From RGIG5579 sp045543495 (GTDB lineage: Bacteria > Bacillota > Clostridia > Oscillospirales > SIG627): a DNA stretch of 20,979 bases. Numbering within the stretch: the first letter of the stretch is position 1; each line of letters opens with the position of its first letter. A program made the position numbers and the translations under genes. The notes below the pieces were generated by a model that made no database searches, had not been told where the DNA came from, and was given only the letters and a program-made list of their open reading frames with translations. Below are positions 20,639-20,979 of the stretch, piece by piece. The stretch spans positions 1 to 20,979 of the forward strand of contig JAZQMO010000067.1 of the NCBI GenBank assembly GCA_045543495.1, in the 5' to 3' direction.

Positions 20639-20979
20639 TCAGGCATCGCCCCCTTCTTGTTCTTTTGCTTTTTTTAACCGTATTAACTCCGCATTCTTCT
20701 TCAGCAATTCTCTTCTTAATAGTGCATTTTCGTATTCCAATTGCTCCATGGGGGTTAATTCTTTTCGGCTTTGGTATTTACACAATGGATTCCCCGGCTT
20801 CCTCTTGTTCTCAAGCGCTGCTTCTCCGCCGCTTAAATATCCCTTCGTCCATTTGTGTATCAGTGATTCGTGGACTCCGCTTTCCCTTGCTAAACTTGTT
20901 ATCCCTTCTCCTTCTATATTTCTTTTCACCAGCGACAACTTCTCTGCCTTGCTATGACTTCGGTTCTTTCCTCCCTTGC
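20639..20979 (-). CDS. IS3-family transposase OrfA (5' end beyond window)
   Basis: A helix-turn-helix protein, 113 codons visible. With the ten missing bases supplied by the left copy it would be 116 residues from ATG. It contains the HTH segment GITSLARESGVHESLIHKW and a C-terminal leucine-zipper-like helix (MEQLEYENALLRRELLKKNA) typical of OrfA. It is open to the right edge, so the TTG at 20938 is not the real start. Its last codons overlap the orfB frame, and AAAAAAAG near its end is the expected frameshift signal. Confidence 0.9.
   Translation of the reverse strand, partial: KGGKNRSHSKAEKLSLVKRNIEGEGITSLARESGVHESLIHKWTKGYLSGGEAALENKRKPGNPLCKYQSRKELTPMEQLEYENALLRRELLKKNAELIRLKKAKEQEGGDA
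20668..20675 (-). other. Programmed -1 frameshift site (A7G)
   Basis: On the minus strand orfA reads TTA AAA AAA GCA. Slipping back one base on the A run enters the orfB frame, which stays open from there to 19761. The OrfA and OrfB frames differ by exactly -1, and A6G-type runs are the standard signal in IS3 elements. Confidence 0.85.

Larger units (their letters stand above)
19741..20979 (-). mobile_element. IS3-family insertion sequence (right copy, 5' end outside window)
   Basis: It contains the 3' terminal repeat (19741-19760), orfB and most of orfA in the -1 frame arrangement of IS3 elements. Joining it with the left fragment at the shared 60 bases gives a full length of about 1.3 kb, usual for the family. 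The last ten bases of orfA, its ribosome binding site and the 5' terminus lie beyond the window. I cannot assign an IS3 subgroup with certainty. Confidence 0.93.

Noticed and set aside
1..20979. Circular plasmid or phage with terminal overlap
   Set aside because: The end repeats differ at two positions, belong to an IS, and the gene content (murC, tsaD, rpsT, gpr) is chromosomal.

Overview
The window looks like a chromosomal segment from a spore-forming low-to-mid GC Firmicute, most likely a member of the Clostridia. Three sporulation or germination genes are recognisable (gpr, spoIIP, spoVG). They sit among ordinary housekeeping genes: rpsT, tsaD, rimI, murC, a trmN6-like methyltransferase and an RluA-type pseudouridine synthase. 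The gpr-spoIIP pair divergent from rpsT matches the Bacillus/Clostridia arrangement. No tRNA, rRNA or CRISPR array was seen, and there is no gene-free stretch longer than about 180 bases.

Layout. 1-128 is the 5' end of an IS3-family element whose body lies outside the window. 155-1470 (minus) holds a trmN6-like methyltransferase and a small lipoprotein. 1555-2289 (plus) is a cysteine-rich DUF6062 protein that ends tail-to-tail inside tsaD. 2270-4158 (minus) is an operon of a YwlE-like low-molecular-weight phosphatase, rimI and tsaD. 4236-7438 (plus) is an operon of a membrane-anchored unknown, a HAD phosphatase and a surface-anchored PIG-L deacetylase, closed by a bidirectional terminator. 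7475-9576 (minus) is gpr-spoIIP, and 9718-9981 (plus) is rpsT with a TTG start. 9993-10753 (minus) is a 71-residue membrane protein plus a compact M50 metalloprotease. 10807-12313 (plus) has a perfect-consensus promoter driving a DUF4430-like lipoprotein, then a DMT-family exporter. 12349-12786 (minus) is an Lrp/AsnC regulator with a palindrome over its own promoter. 12963-15686 (minus) is murC, a NERD-domain membrane protein and an RluA-family pseudouridine synthase. 15775-19706 (plus) is spoVG, a membrane protein, a SpoIIM-like membrane protein, a degenerate Xer-type recombinase and a DUF624 (YesL-like) membrane protein. 19741-20979 is a nearly complete IS3-family element in the same orientation as the left fragment.

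How the genes relate. SpoIIP, and possibly the SpoIIM-like protein, belong to the engulfment machinery. GPR acts on spore coat-core DNA proteins at germination, and SpoVG is an RNA/DNA-binding regulator. TsaD with RimI belongs to the tRNA t6A/ribosomal modification neighbourhood. Many gene pairs overlap by ATGA or GTGA, which suggests translational coupling. Both window ends lie in the same IS, with a near-identical 60-base segment at each end, so the window is probably an assembly contig that broke at a repeat.

I found no clear defence island or wholly novel machine. The most unusual items are: the Xer-like protein with three of six catalytic positions replaced; the perfect hairpin at the 5' end of the IS; the palindrome over the lrp promoter; the rpsT terminator encoded inside the end of the M50 gene; the overlapping face-to-face promoters at 4178-4207; and the small-membrane-protein/M50 pair.
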